Source: Paraprevotella xylaniphila YIT 11841
GTDB taxonomy: Bacteria; Bacteroidota; Bacteroidia; Bacteroidales; Bacteroidaceae
Direction of reading: 5' to 3'
Length of the DNA: 64,000 nucleotides
Assembly (NCBI RefSeq): GCF_000205165.1
Contig: NZ_GL883865.1
Location: forward strand, 62,001 to 126,000
A program made the position numbers and the translations under genes. Positions 54,796 through 63,978 of the stretch are shown piece by piece; the stretch's first letter is position 1, and every line of letters begins with the position of its first letter. The notes under the pieces were generated by a model. It worked only from the letters and a program-made list of their open reading frames with translations, was not told where the DNA came from and did no database searches.

Positions 54796-54803
54796 CAAAG
54801 ATA
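54796..54803 (-). promoter_or_regulatory. Putative -7 element of the lipoprotein pair (TATCTTTG)
   Basis: CAAAGATA on the + strand is TATCTTTG on the - strand, 42 nt before the start of the Fn3-like lipoprotein gene. Confidence 0.6.
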
Positions 54804-54878
54804 GGCAAATCGAGAAGATGAAACGGAAATGGATAGTTCCAAGAAGTTGACAGAAATATTGCCATTTGATTAACATCC

Positions 54879-55124
54879 CTATTCCGTTCCGGAACTAAAA
54901 GGAAGGGAAAAATTTACGTCACACTTCATTTCCTGTGAAAGGTCTCCGAAAAAGTCATGATGAAGAATACAAGAAATACGCCACAACAAAGAGATATCAA
55001 TATTTTCTTTGCCGAATATTTTATATACGTTAGGCCGTGTGCAACACAACTGTCTTGCAAACCATGTCACCGTACGCCCTTGCTCGTGAAGCGTGCAAGC
55101 TATAAGCTGTCCGATATGCAGCAT
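54879..55124 (-). CDS. Small helix-turn-helix protein (XRE-like)
   Basis: 81 residues. The segment HIGQLIACTLHEQGRTVTWF and CTRPNVYKIFGKENIDISLL has the helix-turn-helix layout (helices, RPNVYKIF recognition helix) of short HTH proteins widespread in Bacteroides, and it uses coding-like codons. It stands alone in a mostly non-coding region. A small DNA-binding regulator is the likely role; its target is unknown. The tail (CDVNFSLPFSSGTE) is not conserved-looking, so the true end could have been changed by mutation. Confidence 0.7.
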   Translation of the reverse strand: MLHIGQLIACTLHEQGRTVTWFARQLCCTRPNVYKIFGKENIDISLLWRISCILHHDFFGDLSQEMKCDVNFSLPFSSGTE

Positions 55125-55640
55125 ACCCCTCTTTATTCATCCGGACTCCCAACGGACATGTTAAATCCAACATAAGAACTGCCTGTATATAGAAAAGGCG
55201 TAGGAATCTTACCTTTGCCCGTTCCGAGTTCCAAGGCCTTCGCATGCCCACCTGTCAAGAACGAGCAACGCAGAAAGCCCACGCCGATATGTATACGGCA
55301 TGTCCTTTCCCAAAAAGGGAAGGACAGTACGTAAATATACATACCACGAGGACGTTACCGGTTGCCATCTGTTCTTTCGACAGGTCAAAAGGTGCGAAGT
55401 TCTGAAACCCGAAAGCCAGACGCTTGTAAACGTCTTCTCCATATATAATGCACATATCCTTGCCCACCCTTGGGCTTTCTGCGGAAATGTACAAGGCAAA
55501 TATAGGAAAAAATGATGAATACTGATGTTCTCCATTCATTTTTTCTTCTTTTTGCAGTATCCGAACTTATCTAAACCTATTGGTCAGTAAACGGTGATAA
55601 ACGAGTGATAAAGAAATTCTCCTATTGAAAATCAGAAGAA
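55125..55640. other. Non-coding region with internal repeats
   Basis: No convincing gene. Short open frames on both strands have atypical composition and overlap each other. There is a 13-bp exact inverted repeat, CGCAGAAAGCCCA at ~55269 and its complement at ~55470. Similar blocks of the form CATRTCCTT-SCCCA ... GGG ... AATATA occur around 55300 and 55455. Probably degenerate or structured-RNA sequence. Confidence 0.45.
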
Positions 55641-55646
55641 ACATAC

Positions 55647-55686
55647 TACTATGTATTGCATAGTACCAATATAATACATATATTTG
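55647..55686 (+). promoter_or_regulatory. padR-pspC promoter with operator-like inverted repeat
   Basis: ATTG at 55655-55658, 20-nt spacer, TATATTTG at 55679-55686. The -33 box lies inside the perfect inverted repeat TACTATG-TATTG-CATAGTA (55647-55665). PadR regulators bind such dyads and usually repress their own operon, so this is a candidate autoregulatory operator. Confidence 0.72.
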
Positions 55687-55742
55687 CACGGAACAAAGGG
55701 ACGCACCGGCCGGACGTCTCCTTACTTAAACGTTAAAAGCCT

Positions 55743-56102
55743 ATGAACGTAGACAATGCGAAATCACAAATGCGGAAAGGAATGTTGGAATATTGTGTCA
55801 TGCTGTTGCTGCGCAAGGAACCGTCATACGCCTCCGACATCATCACACGGCTGAAGGAAGCCGATTTGATTGTCGTGGAAGGCACGCTCTATCCGCTGCT
55901 CACCCGCCTGAAAAAGGACGGGTTGCTGAGTTATGAATGGCGCGAGTCCACCCAAGGACCTCCACGCAAATATTATGCCCTGACCCTCAACGGCGAAACT
56001 TTCCTGGCCGGACTGGACTGTGCCTGGAATGAGCTTTCCGCCACCGTGGGGCATCTGAAATCAGAAAGCCCCATAAGGCTTCCCCTACAAGAAAAAGACT
56101 GA
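55743..56102 (+). CDS. PadR family transcriptional regulator
   Basis: 119 residues. Winged-helix PadR protein: MRKGMLEYCVMLLLRKEPSYASDII (helix 1-2), VVEGTLYPLLTRLKKDGLLSYEW (recognition helix and wing), GPPRKYYALTLNGETFL. Family members repress operons until a ligand or stress signal is present. It precedes the PspC-domain gene by 28 nt, the common PadR-PspC pair of Bacteroidetes, and has an operator-like dyad in its promoter. Confidence 0.93.
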   Translation: MNVDNAKSQMRKGMLEYCVMLLLRKEPSYASDIITRLKEADLIVVEGTLYPLLTRLKKDGLLSYEWRESTQGPPRKYYALTLNGETFLAGLDCAWNELSATVGHLKSESPIRLPLQEKD

Positions 56103-56130
56103 ATCCTTAACTTTTAAATACATAATATTT

Positions 56131-57840
56131 ATGAAAAAGAATATTACCATCAACCTCTTCGGATCGCTCTATGCCATCGACGAGGACGCTTACGAACTGT
56201 TGAACCAATACCAAAAGAACATGCAACGCTACTTTTCCCGCCAAGAAGGGGGCGAAGAAATTGCGGAGGACATCGAACGCCGCATTGCTGAATTGTTCGA
56301 TGAACTGAAGGCGTCCGGGGTGGAAGCCATTACCATAGAACACATGCAGGAAATCATCAAACGCATCGGGAACCCGGAAGAAATGGATAATCCGGAATCA
56401 GAAAACCTTTCCGAAGGCACAGAAGAACCGCATGAAGGACGCAAACCGAAAGAAACCATCCACAAGAAACTTTTCCGTAACCCGGACGACAAAATGTTGG
56501 GCGGCGTCACCTCCGGTTTGGCTTGTTTCTTCGGCATCGACCCACTGTGGCTCCGCCTACTGATGATATTGTTTGCCTGGTTCTCCCTCGGCACCATGAT
56601 TGTCATCTACCTCATCCTATGGATCATTACCCCGGAAGCCCAAACCCCGGAAGACCGCTTGCGCATGCAAGGACGCCCCGTGAACATGGAAAACCTGCGC
56701 GACGAAATCATGGAAGGCGCACGCAAAGCCGGACAATATGCCACAGCACCGGAAACGAAAAAAACAGCACGCGGATGCCTCACTGTCTTACTGGACATTA
56801 TCACTGCAGTTTTTAAAGGTTGCCTCTTTGTCTTCATTGGCGGACTGATTCTCATATTGTCCATCGTCTTATTGTTCGCTTTGGTCATGCTCTGCCTTTT
56901 CCTGATTTCCGCATGTTGCGGAGGTATAAGCGAGGGCGTGTTCAGTTCGTCGGCAGACCAAGCCTTTTTCAACGGGCTTGTCAACGGTTCCATCGGCCAA
57001 GGCATTTATTGGATAGCCTCGATAAGCTTTATTGTCTTGTCGGTCCTCACTTTGTATATAGGCGGACATTCCATCTTACGCATGGCCGGACGCATAGCCC
57101 CAATGAACGCCATGAAACGGTTGGCACTCCTCGGGACATGGGTCGTATGCCTGGCTGTCTTCATTGCATCGGCCATTCAGGGCAATGCTTTTTATGAACG
57201 TTACAGACGGGAGTTCTACAAAGAAAAACAAGAACGTGAAGACACCGCCCACCGACAGAAACAGTTAAGCTACCTGAAAAACGAAGGTTGGACAGTCATC
57301 AGGCACGAAAACTGTGACGGTTACGTGAAAAGCGGAGAATATTATACCGGTGACCGTGAAATGCAATATATCGATGCCTGGAGCGGCAACCGGAACATGG
57401 AATATGAGTTGGAACAAACCGTACACATGGCACCCGGCATCTACCGGTTGGAGGCCGCCGCACGGACTGACGGGCACGGTTGCGAAATCTTCGCCATTTC
57501 CGGAGGAAAGGAACAAAAGACCCAAGTACCTATATATAGCAATGAAGGCGGCGGAATCTGGCAGGATGCCAAAAAGAAACAGAACGACGGTACCGTCTCA
57601 TTGGGCTTATGGAGAAATATCACCGAAGCCAATGGAGGAAAGGGCTATGGATGGAGCACCGTAAGGATTGACAGCATCGTCACACACGACGGTACCATAC
57701 GCTATGGCGTGACCAATATCCGCAGCAGGACATGGGACGGGACTTGGTTCTCAGCCACGGATTTCAAACTGGAAAAGACCGGTAATCTCCCCCAACGGAA
57801 TCCTTCTTCCATCCCTCGGAAACCTGCCCGGCATCCTTAA
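56131..57840 (+). CDS. PspC domain-containing membrane protein
   Basis: 569 residues. The N-terminal ~90 residues are soluble (NLFGSLYAIDEDAYELLNQYQ, then helical). A PspC domain follows at ~110-170 (KKLFRNPDDKMLGGVTSGLACFFGIDPLWLRLL, then WIITPEA), then three or four membrane spans (~210-350) and a periplasmic C-terminal domain (~365-560) of mixed beta character containing GDGYVKSGEYY-like segments and GIYRLEAAARTDGHGCEIF. PspC proteins act in envelope-stress responses. Its pairing with PadR suggests a membrane-stress operon; the C-terminal domain has no name that I recognise. Confidence 0.88.
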   Translation: MKKNITINLFGSLYAIDEDAYELLNQYQKNMQRYFSRQEGGEEIAEDIERRIAELFDELKASGVEAITIEHMQEIIKRIGNPEEMDNPESENLSEGTEEPHEGRKPKETIHKKLFRNPDDKMLGGVTSGLACFFGIDPLWLRLLMILFAWFSLGTMIVIYLILWIITPEAQTPEDRLRMQGRPVNMENLRDEIMEGARKAGQYATAPETKKTARGCLTVLLDIITAVFKGCLFVFIGGLILILSIVLLFALVMLCLFLISACCGGISEGVFSSSADQAFFNGLVNGSIGQGIYWIASISFIVLSVLTLYIGGHSILRMAGRIAPMNAMKRLALLGTWVVCLAVFIASAIQGNAFYERYRREFYKEKQEREDTAHRQKQLSYLKNEGWTVIRHENCDGYVKSGEYYTGDREMQYIDAWSGNRNMEYELEQTVHMAPGIYRLEAAARTDGHGCEIFAISGGKEQKTQVPIYSNEGGGIWQDAKKKQNDGTVSLGLWRNITEANGGKGYGWSTVRIDSIVTHDGTIRYGVTNIRSRTWDGTWFSATDFKLEKTGNLPQRNPSSIPRKPARHP

Positions 57841-57843
57841 AAA

Positions 57844-57895
57844 AGTAGCCTGATATGAGTTCAATCCTTCACAGGATACCTCATATCAGGCTACT
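57844..57895 (-). terminator. Long inverted repeat, terminator for the - strand operon
   Basis: A perfect 16-bp stem (57844-57859 with 57880-57895) encloses a 20-nt loop that itself contains ATCC/GGAT. On the - strand the stem is followed by TTTTTT, so it should end the secreted-protein/51-residue operon; it also lies right after the pspC stop. The rest of the gap up to 58131 shows nothing else. Confidence 0.8.
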
Positions 57896-58131
57896 CACAC
57901 CAATATTAACCTAATTTCTAACTGCATCTCTCTTAATAGACCAAGGTACGCTCCATCATCTTAGAATGCCTTCACATCCGTGACTTCTGAAACGCATGGC
58001 AAAGATAAAACGAATCATCCATTCCATTGGTGACAGATAAGCACAAAAAATGGGACATTTTCATCCAAATGCACTTTATGCACCATTTCTACCCGTTTTT
58101 GACGCTTTTTGTCTAATTCCGGCTAAAGGAT

Positions 58132-58287
58132 TCACCAAATATCATCCCAAACGTTCTTGTTCGACAACTGTTCGGCATCCGAATAATCATCATGGATATC
58201 CATTCCATTTCCTGACCCACAAAGCATGTCTTGTTGCAACAATACCACTGCGTCAACCTCAGGAGTTACATATACCTTCTTTTTCAT
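58132..58287 (-). CDS. 51-residue small protein with conserved Bacteroidales pattern
   Basis: 51 residues. It begins MKKKVYVTPEVDAVVLLQQD, continues with MLCGSGNG, a run of acidic residues, and ends KNVWDDIW. The layout MKK-x-Y-x-x-P-x-x-x-V...L.SGSG, then an acidic stretch and a Trp-rich end, is that of many tiny Bacteroidales proteins of unknown function. It starts 8 nt after the stop of the large secreted protein on the same strand and is followed by the operon terminator. The GSG motif is reminiscent of a peptide leader, but no export or maturation genes are nearby. Confidence 0.75.
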   Translation of the reverse strand: MKKKVYVTPEVDAVVLLQQDMLCGSGNGMDIHDDYSDAEQLSNKNVWDDIW

Positions 58288-58295
58288 TTCGTTTC

Positions 58296-61115
58296 CTATT
58301 TTAAGATTTTCCTTCCATTTATAATATAAATTCCTTTGGACAACCCCTCCAAAGCCTCAGAAGCCTTCACACCGGAACGCACGCGTATGCCGGAAATCCC
58401 GTAGACATCCACAGGGGCTTCCTCTGCCGTAAGCTCTGTATCGGTGATACCCGTTGCATCAAAGTCGAATGCAAGGAAGTTGGCCTCTTGCGCCACGGCC
58501 TCCGGCAAAGCCAAATATGCCTTGTTCGCTCCGTTTACGATAGAGCTGCCGTCTTGGGTGGCAAAGTAGAAGCCTAAACCGTTCGTCACATCATCAGCCA
58601 GTTTGTAGTACTTGTAGCCTTCGGCATCCACAGTGGTTTCCACCAACGTGCCTTCCAACAGGTTATCCTCCGGACGCGACATGTTTGCCACACTAAAGTT
58701 ACCCGTATAACCACCGGCCTTACCCCTAAGAAGGATACCGGTCAAACCCGGGACAGTACTGCCCGAAGCATAACGCCAATCCACAGCCAAAGTGGTTCCT
58801 CCATCGGAAATCCCGGTCACGACACCGGCTTCCAGACCTTCAGGCACAGTAAAGGCATTAGCGGAATAATAAGTAGCCATACCTGCGTCAGAGATGCGAA
58901 TAGCCTGCGAGGCGGATTCGGGGACACCGATGTAATACAAGCGGAAGTTGTCGGCCTCCCAATGCTGTCCATTACCATGTACGATATCTTCACCCTTCAC
59001 TCCCAAATAAAGGACACCTCCACTTACGTCCATCCGTAGTTCCGTGGTTGAACCATCGTTCACCCCGGTAGCGGCATTATAAACCGCTTCATCGCCATTG
59101 AAATCAGAGAACTCCATGTTTACGTTATCCAACGAACCATATAAATTCACATTCGCGGCATCACGGGTACAATAAGTGGCAGCTTTCAACAGATAAGTAC
59201 CGTCTGGCAAATTAGCTACACGGTTTCCTGTCCCTCCTATTTTAGTATAATAATGAGCCTTGCCTACATTGTTGTTTTCATTGCTTGACCAACTAGAAGA
59301 CCATAATGCGGCATCTCCTTTCCCCCCTGTGGTGACATCAGGACTATTGTTTTCTCCAAGTGCGGCCACGACCCATCCGTCCGGAGCTTCCTTGTTCTCT
59401 CCTACTTGATAAATATTCGGGTTCTGGATAAAACAGGTCATGTCTATGGGAGCATCTGATGTAGCCTTCGACAAGAAATCCATAGTCATTGCATTGCGGC
59501 AAACCAAATTCAAAGCCGCCACATCGGTTGTTACTTTCTCGAAAGTCAATGCCACATCATCCAAATCACTCACGACTTGCCGGTAAGCATCCGTCTCGCC
59601 AAGTCCCGTTATCGCATCAGCCAGCTCTTTGGCCTTTTCCAACGGATATATCATACCCATCCAAAGCCTGGCATCCCGGACTTGGGCATTAAGAATTTCC
59701 ACGTAAACAGGAGCCTGTGTACCCATAGCCGACATCTGCGTTTCCTGCAATATCCTTTCGGCTTCAGTTATGCCCTGCTCCAAAGCTTCTTTCCCCTTGG
59801 TGGACAAGGTATATGTACCGTCCTCAACCTTTGCATAAAGCGACTCGGCTGTTTTTATGGAAGCCACTAAACTGTCCACATTGACCTGCACGTCCTTAGC
59901 TTCGGCCATGACCTCAGACAGAGCTTTCTGTGCTACTTCTATACCATCGCCCGAAACATCTTTATTTTTGTCATACACCTCCTGCAACTCCGTGGCGATG
60001 GCGGTTGCCCCGGAAACTGTAAAATGCGCAATCAAGGTTTCCAACATCTTCAATGACTGTTGGAATGCCTCAGAAGCATCTGCCTCTCCCAAATACGTTA
60101 AACGAAAGTTATCAAAAGCCGCCCAATCTTTTGATATATGTACATCCTTCCTCACACCTATCCTCAATGTACCATCCATCACGACCGTACGTACTTCATT
60201 ACCGCCATAACGCCCAACCAAGAAAGCATCGGCAGCCTGCTCCATGTTATTAGGAATGCCTTTCCCGTCATCCTTCAGCAACTGAAGCGGAGTCTCATCT
60301 GCATTCGCATATAAAATAGCATTCTGTGCCCCATTGGCATCCACGTTACCGCCTGGACGATAATACCCTTGGCAGGATACCAAATAACATCCGTTTTTCA
60401 ATCCTGTCATAACTTGGTATACCTCAAAGTTTGCATTGTCGTACGCCTCAGTACAGGAATTTGTAGACTTTGCCGCCCTGTCTGGTCCGATAAGCGTCAG
60501 TGTACCACCGGTATGGCTTTCCTTCCATTCACTCGGCTGAGAACGGTCGAAATTAGCTCCTGTGACATAAAACGTGGCATCTACGCCCTGCTCTTCCGTC
60601 GCGTTATCCAAAGCCTTGATACGTTGGTCCTTGGATACCAAAATCCATTCGCAAACATCTACAGTTTCCACCCGTGCCAGAACCGTACCCGAACCATTGT
60701 AATGTAAATAACGACCATTCCCGAACAAGGAAAACTCATACACTTCGTCTTCTATATTCTGGTCAGTAAAAATATATCCGGTCTTGTCTTTGTCAATGTA
60801 GTCATCTTTCAAATAATTATTAGCCGTCGTCTTGATGGCATATTTACCATCGGGCATAACCTCTAACGTACACAACAGGCCGGGCTGCCCTAACGAGGCT
60901 TGCGTGCCCCAAGTATTTGCCCCAAGCAGGAATCCTCCACCTTCCTTATTATAAAGGTAAAACTCTCCACCTTCGGCAGGCAAAGGTTCCCCCACCCAAG
61001 AAGATTCTTCCTGTGCCCACACCCCGTTCGCGGCCATACAAGCCACAAACACAGCCATCAACGGCCTACGCTTCCCCATCAACGGGAACAAAGAATTTGG
61101 TATTTTCTTTTTCAT
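58296..61115 (-). CDS. Large secreted protein with paired carbohydrate-binding-like modules
   Basis: 939 residues. Signal peptide to ~residue 34 (LMAVFVACMAANGVWAQ). Residues ~40-170 look like a beta-trefoil-like module (GEFYLYNKEGGGFLLGANTWG). A first jelly-roll-like module lies at ~180-345, with LKNGCYLVSCQGYYRPGG and WAAFDNFRLTYLG. A helical region follows (~350-560), then a second jelly-roll-like module (~580-760, DGTYLLKAATYCTRD, WEADNFRLYYIG) and a C-terminal beta domain. The tail VDVYGISGIRVR and GLSKGIYIINGRKILK matches two other proteins here. No catalytic motif seen; probably glycan-binding. Start at 61115 fits the signal peptide; ATG 61148 would add 11 residues. Confidence 0.85.
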   Translation of the reverse strand: MKKKIPNSLFPLMGKRRPLMAVFVACMAANGVWAQEESSWVGEPLPAEGGEFYLYNKEGGGFLLGANTWGTQASLGQPGLLCTLEVMPDGKYAIKTTANNYLKDDYIDKDKTGYIFTDQNIEDEVYEFSLFGNGRYLHYNGSGTVLARVETVDVCEWILVSKDQRIKALDNATEEQGVDATFYVTGANFDRSQPSEWKESHTGGTLTLIGPDRAAKSTNSCTEAYDNANFEVYQVMTGLKNGCYLVSCQGYYRPGGNVDANGAQNAILYANADETPLQLLKDDGKGIPNNMEQAADAFLVGRYGGNEVRTVVMDGTLRIGVRKDVHISKDWAAFDNFRLTYLGEADASEAFQQSLKMLETLIAHFTVSGATAIATELQEVYDKNKDVSGDGIEVAQKALSEVMAEAKDVQVNVDSLVASIKTAESLYAKVEDGTYTLSTKGKEALEQGITEAERILQETQMSAMGTQAPVYVEILNAQVRDARLWMGMIYPLEKAKELADAITGLGETDAYRQVVSDLDDVALTFEKVTTDVAALNLVCRNAMTMDFLSKATSDAPIDMTCFIQNPNIYQVGENKEAPDGWVVAALGENNSPDVTTGGKGDAALWSSSWSSNENNNVGKAHYYTKIGGTGNRVANLPDGTYLLKAATYCTRDAANVNLYGSLDNVNMEFSDFNGDEAVYNAATGVNDGSTTELRMDVSGGVLYLGVKGEDIVHGNGQHWEADNFRLYYIGVPESASQAIRISDAGMATYYSANAFTVPEGLEAGVVTGISDGGTTLAVDWRYASGSTVPGLTGILLRGKAGGYTGNFSVANMSRPEDNLLEGTLVETTVDAEGYKYYKLADDVTNGLGFYFATQDGSSIVNGANKAYLALPEAVAQEANFLAFDFDATGITDTELTAEEAPVDVYGISGIRVRSGVKASEALEGLSKGIYIINGRKILK

Positions 61116-61243
61116 GTTTAAAAATTTTAAGGTTCTATTGTTTTCCACCGTGCCGCCACCGAACCTATTGACGAGGACACGGAGCTTTCATACGGAATAA
61201 ACATCATGCTAGCCAACTTGTTTCTATTCCTTTTTCAGGATAC

Positions 61244-61251
61244 AAAATTAT
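61244..61251 (-). promoter_or_regulatory. Putative -7 element for the large secreted protein (TAATTTTG)
   Basis: CAAAATTA on the + strand reads TAATTTTG on the - strand, giving a leader of ~125 nt before the start at 61115. No matching -33. The rest of the 61116-61490 gap holds only the menB terminator. Confidence 0.4.
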
Positions 61252-61400
61252 ATTCTTCCCCCACATTGGAATAAGACATAAAATAACCAATGATAGGATA
61301 AATCTTACCAAAATACATTTTCCGACCCGTTTTCCGTCATATATCATGCCATATTCCTTTCTTCCTTTGAAAAGAAGGATACGAATCGGACATATAAAAA

Positions 61401-61434
61401 GTCCGGATTGAAAACCTACCGTTTCAATCCGGAC
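61401..61434 (-). terminator. Rho-independent terminator after menB
   Basis: GTCCGGATTGAAA (61401-61413) pairs with TTTCAATCCGGAC (61422-61434). On the - strand it is followed by TTTTTATA, so it ends the menD-menB transcript 57 nt after the menB stop. Confidence 0.9.
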
Positions 61435-61490
61435 CCAATCAAAATAAGATAGACGCTGCCACCTGTTACACCGCCTTGTTCCACATACTT

Positions 61491-62303
61491 TTAGAACCTC
61501 CACTTCGGTTTACGCTTCTCCAGGAAAGCACGGCCACCCTCCTGAGCCTCATCAGTCATATAGTAAAGCATCGTGGCGTCCCCGGCCAGTTCCTGAATAC
61601 CGGCCTGGCCGTCCAGTTCGGCATTCAGCCCCACCTTTATCATACGCAGGGCCAACGGACTGAGTTGCATCATCTCTTCCGCCCATGCCACATATTCGTC
61701 TTCCAATTCAGCCAAAGGCACCACCTTGTTGACCAATCCCATATCGAGGGCCTCCTGGGCATTATACTTCCGGCACAGGAACCATATCTCACGGGCTTTC
61801 TTCTGACCTACGACACGGGCCAGATAAGAGGAACCGAAACCGGCATCGAAGCTGCCCACGCGAGGTCCGGTCTGCCCGAAAATGGCATTGTCCGAAGCTA
61901 TCGTCAGGTCGCACACCACATGGAGCACGTGCCCTCCGCCGATGGCAAAACCGTTGACCGCCGCAATCACGGGCTTGGGCAACGAACGGATTTGTTTTTG
62001 CACCTCCAACACATTCAAACGGGGCACACCGTCGTCCCCGACATATCCCCCGTGCCCTTTCACGTGCATGTCGCCTCCGGAACAAAAAGCCTTGTCGCCC
62101 GCTCCTGTCAACACCACCACACGGACATCACGCCGCTCGCGGCAAATATAGAACGCGTCGCTCATCTCCGACACCGTGCGCGGCGTAAAAGCGTTGCGCA
62201 CCTGCGGGCGGTTGATGGTGATACGGGCAATGCCGTTATAAAATTCAAAAAGAATATCCTCGTATTCCTTCAAAGTTTTCCATTCTCTGTTCATATCCTT
62301 CAT
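61491..62303 (-). CDS. menB: 1,4-Dihydroxy-2-naphthoyl-CoA synthase
   Basis: 270 residues, crotonase fold. It closes the naphthoquinone ring from o-succinylbenzoyl-CoA in menaquinone synthesis. Motifs: [74 protein letters not shown] and a final KRKPKWRF. One nucleotide separates it from the menD stop. ATG 62294 (MNREW) is an alternative start. Confidence 0.97.
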   Translation of the reverse strand: MKDMNREWKTLKEYEDILFEFYNGIARITINRPQVRNAFTPRTVSEMSDAFYICRERRDVRVVVLTGAGDKAFCSGGDMHVKGHGGYVGDDGVPRLNVLEVQKQIRSLPKPVIAAVNGFAIGGGHVLHVVCDLTIASDNAIFGQTGPRVGSFDAGFGSSYLARVVGQKKAREIWFLCRKYNAQEALDMGLVNKVVPLAELEDEYVAWAEEMMQLSPLALRMIKVGLNAELDGQAGIQELAGDATMLYYMTDEAQEGGRAFLEKRKPKWRF

Positions 62304-62304
62304 C

Positions 62305-63978
62305 TTAAAAATTCTTCCATCTCTCCTTTATCGCATGATAGTAATTCCGTAGCTCTTCTGCATCGGCCTCCGCATCGGTAAACACTTCCAACAAGACAGG
62401 TGCCGTGGCTGTTTCGTCCAACAAATCATCAAAAGCGGCCAAGAGGGACACAGTGTCCGCAGCCTGCAAATAAGTGAATCCCTGCGATTCAGCCCAACCT
62501 GCCGCCGACGCGCCATGAGAAGCCGTCACGAAATGCCGCGTATCCCCGGCCATGTCCAATCCGGGCAAGGCATGGAAAATGGCCCCGCCGCCGTTGTTCA
62601 ACACGACAATGCGGAGGTTGGAACGTATATGGCCGTTCCATAACGCATTCATGTCATAAAAGAAACTCAAATCACCTACAAGCAGGAAATTCATCCGGTC
62701 GGACACTGCCGCATAACCTACCGCAGCCGACACGGAACCTTCTATGCCGTTCACTCCCCTGTTGCATTGCACTTCCACACCTTCGGGCAGGCGGCACAAT
62801 TCCGCCAAGCGCACCACCGAACTGTTGGCCAAATGGAGCACTGCATGGGGTGGCAATGCCTCTAACACGCGCCGCACGGCATACATCTCGGAGTATCCGG
62901 TTTCCGGAGAGGCCAACCGGGCACAACTTTCATGCCATAGCTGCGCATACGCCCCGGACAGCAAAGCCTCCGGCCGGAAAAACAAACGGAAGAAATCAGC
63001 AGGAGAAGCCTCCACAACCGTGGTCAGCGCACAAAACAAATCCGCCGGAAGGCCATCCGGCGAAACATGCCAGTGCACCAACGAAGGCGTACGCCTCAGG
63101 AACTGTTTCAAACGTTTCGACACGACATGCCCGCCTACGGTAATCACCAAGTCCGGGCGCAACGCCTGCAAGTCTTCCTCACGGGCTGCATATAACAAGG
63201 CATCGAAGCCCCGTACCGCATCTGAAGCCGACGGGCAATTCCCCAACACTTCAGCCAACCAAGCCACGCGACTGCCGGACAGGCAAGCCGCTACACCGGC
63301 CGCCTCGTCCGAAGACATCTGCCCCGACACGACCAGAACCCGACGGTACTTGGGAAGCTCTTCTTTCAGGAAGAAAGACAAAGTCCGTCCCTCGTCGGAC
63401 ATATCCCGCCGTACCATACGCCGTACGGAAGGCAAAGCTTCCGCCGTAAATTGAAACAACGGTTCGGAAAGGGGGACATTGATATGCACCGGCCCGTAGC
63501 CGTGGTGATCCACTTCAAGCAAAGCCTCGTTGACAAGCCGGTTGGCATACCATTCATCTTCCCCGGTACGTACCTCGGGCAGATTGACCGCCTTCCGCAC
63601 CAAGCCACCGAAAACACCCGGCTGCGGCAAAGTCTGCCCGTCCATCTGCCCGATCCAAGCCGCCGGACGGTCGGCGGAAACGACTACCAAAGGTACCCGA
63701 CGGTAGAACGCCTCGCACACCGCCGGATGGAGGTTGAGCAAAGCCGAACCGGAGGTACAACAGACCACCACGGGAGCCTGTACATGCAAAGCCAATCCGA
63801 CGGCGAAGAAACCGGCACTGCGCTCGTCCGTCACCGAAAAGCATTCAAAATCCTCACACGTGGCGAAAGCCTGTACTAACGGCACATTACGGCTTCCGGG
63901 ACACAACACCGCCCGGCGAATGCCGTGCGCACGCAGCAAGGCAACAAGCTGCAACACGTTCTTCTTATCCGAATACAT
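62305..63978 (-). CDS. menD: SEPHCHC synthase (menaquinone, ThDP-dependent)
   Basis: 557 residues, complete. It condenses isochorismate with 2-oxoglutarate using thiamine diphosphate, the first committed step of menaquinone synthesis. Motifs: [29 protein letters not shown], and the ThDP/Mg site with [29 protein letters not shown] and NNGGGAIF. It begins 22 nt before the right edge; the isochorismate synthase gene, if adjacent, lies outside the window. Confidence 0.97.
   Translation of the reverse strand: MYSDKKNVLQLVALLRAHGIRRAVLCPGSRNVPLVQAFATCEDFECFSVTDERSAGFFAVGLALHVQAPVVVCCTSGSALLNLHPAVCEAFYRRVPLVVVSADRPAAWIGQMDGQTLPQPGVFGGLVRKAVNLPEVRTGEDEWYANRLVNEALLEVDHHGYGPVHINVPLSEPLFQFTAEALPSVRRMVRRDMSDEGRTLSFFLKEELPKYRRVLVVSGQMSSDEAAGVAACLSGSRVAWLAEVLGNCPSASDAVRGFDALLYAAREEDLQALRPDLVITVGGHVVSKRLKQFLRRTPSLVHWHVSPDGLPADLFCALTTVVEASPADFFRLFFRPEALLSGAYAQLWHESCARLASPETGYSEMYAVRRVLEALPPHAVLHLANSSVVRLAELCRLPEGVEVQCNRGVNGIEGSVSAAVGYAAVSDRMNFLLVGDLSFFYDMNALWNGHIRSNLRIVVLNNGGGAIFHALPGLDMAGDTRHFVTASHGASAAGWAESQGFTYLQAADTVSLLAAFDDLLDETATAPVLLEVFTDAEADAEELRNYYHAIKERWKNF

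Noticed and set aside
55209-55539. Overlapping - strand frames of 94 and 108 codons
   Set aside because: They overlap in different frames, lack any recognised motif, and lie in a repeat-bearing region; kept only as a non-coding entry.
58050-58304. 84-codon frame on the + strand
   Set aside because: Overlaps the better-supported 51-residue protein on the opposite strand and the end of the large secreted gene.
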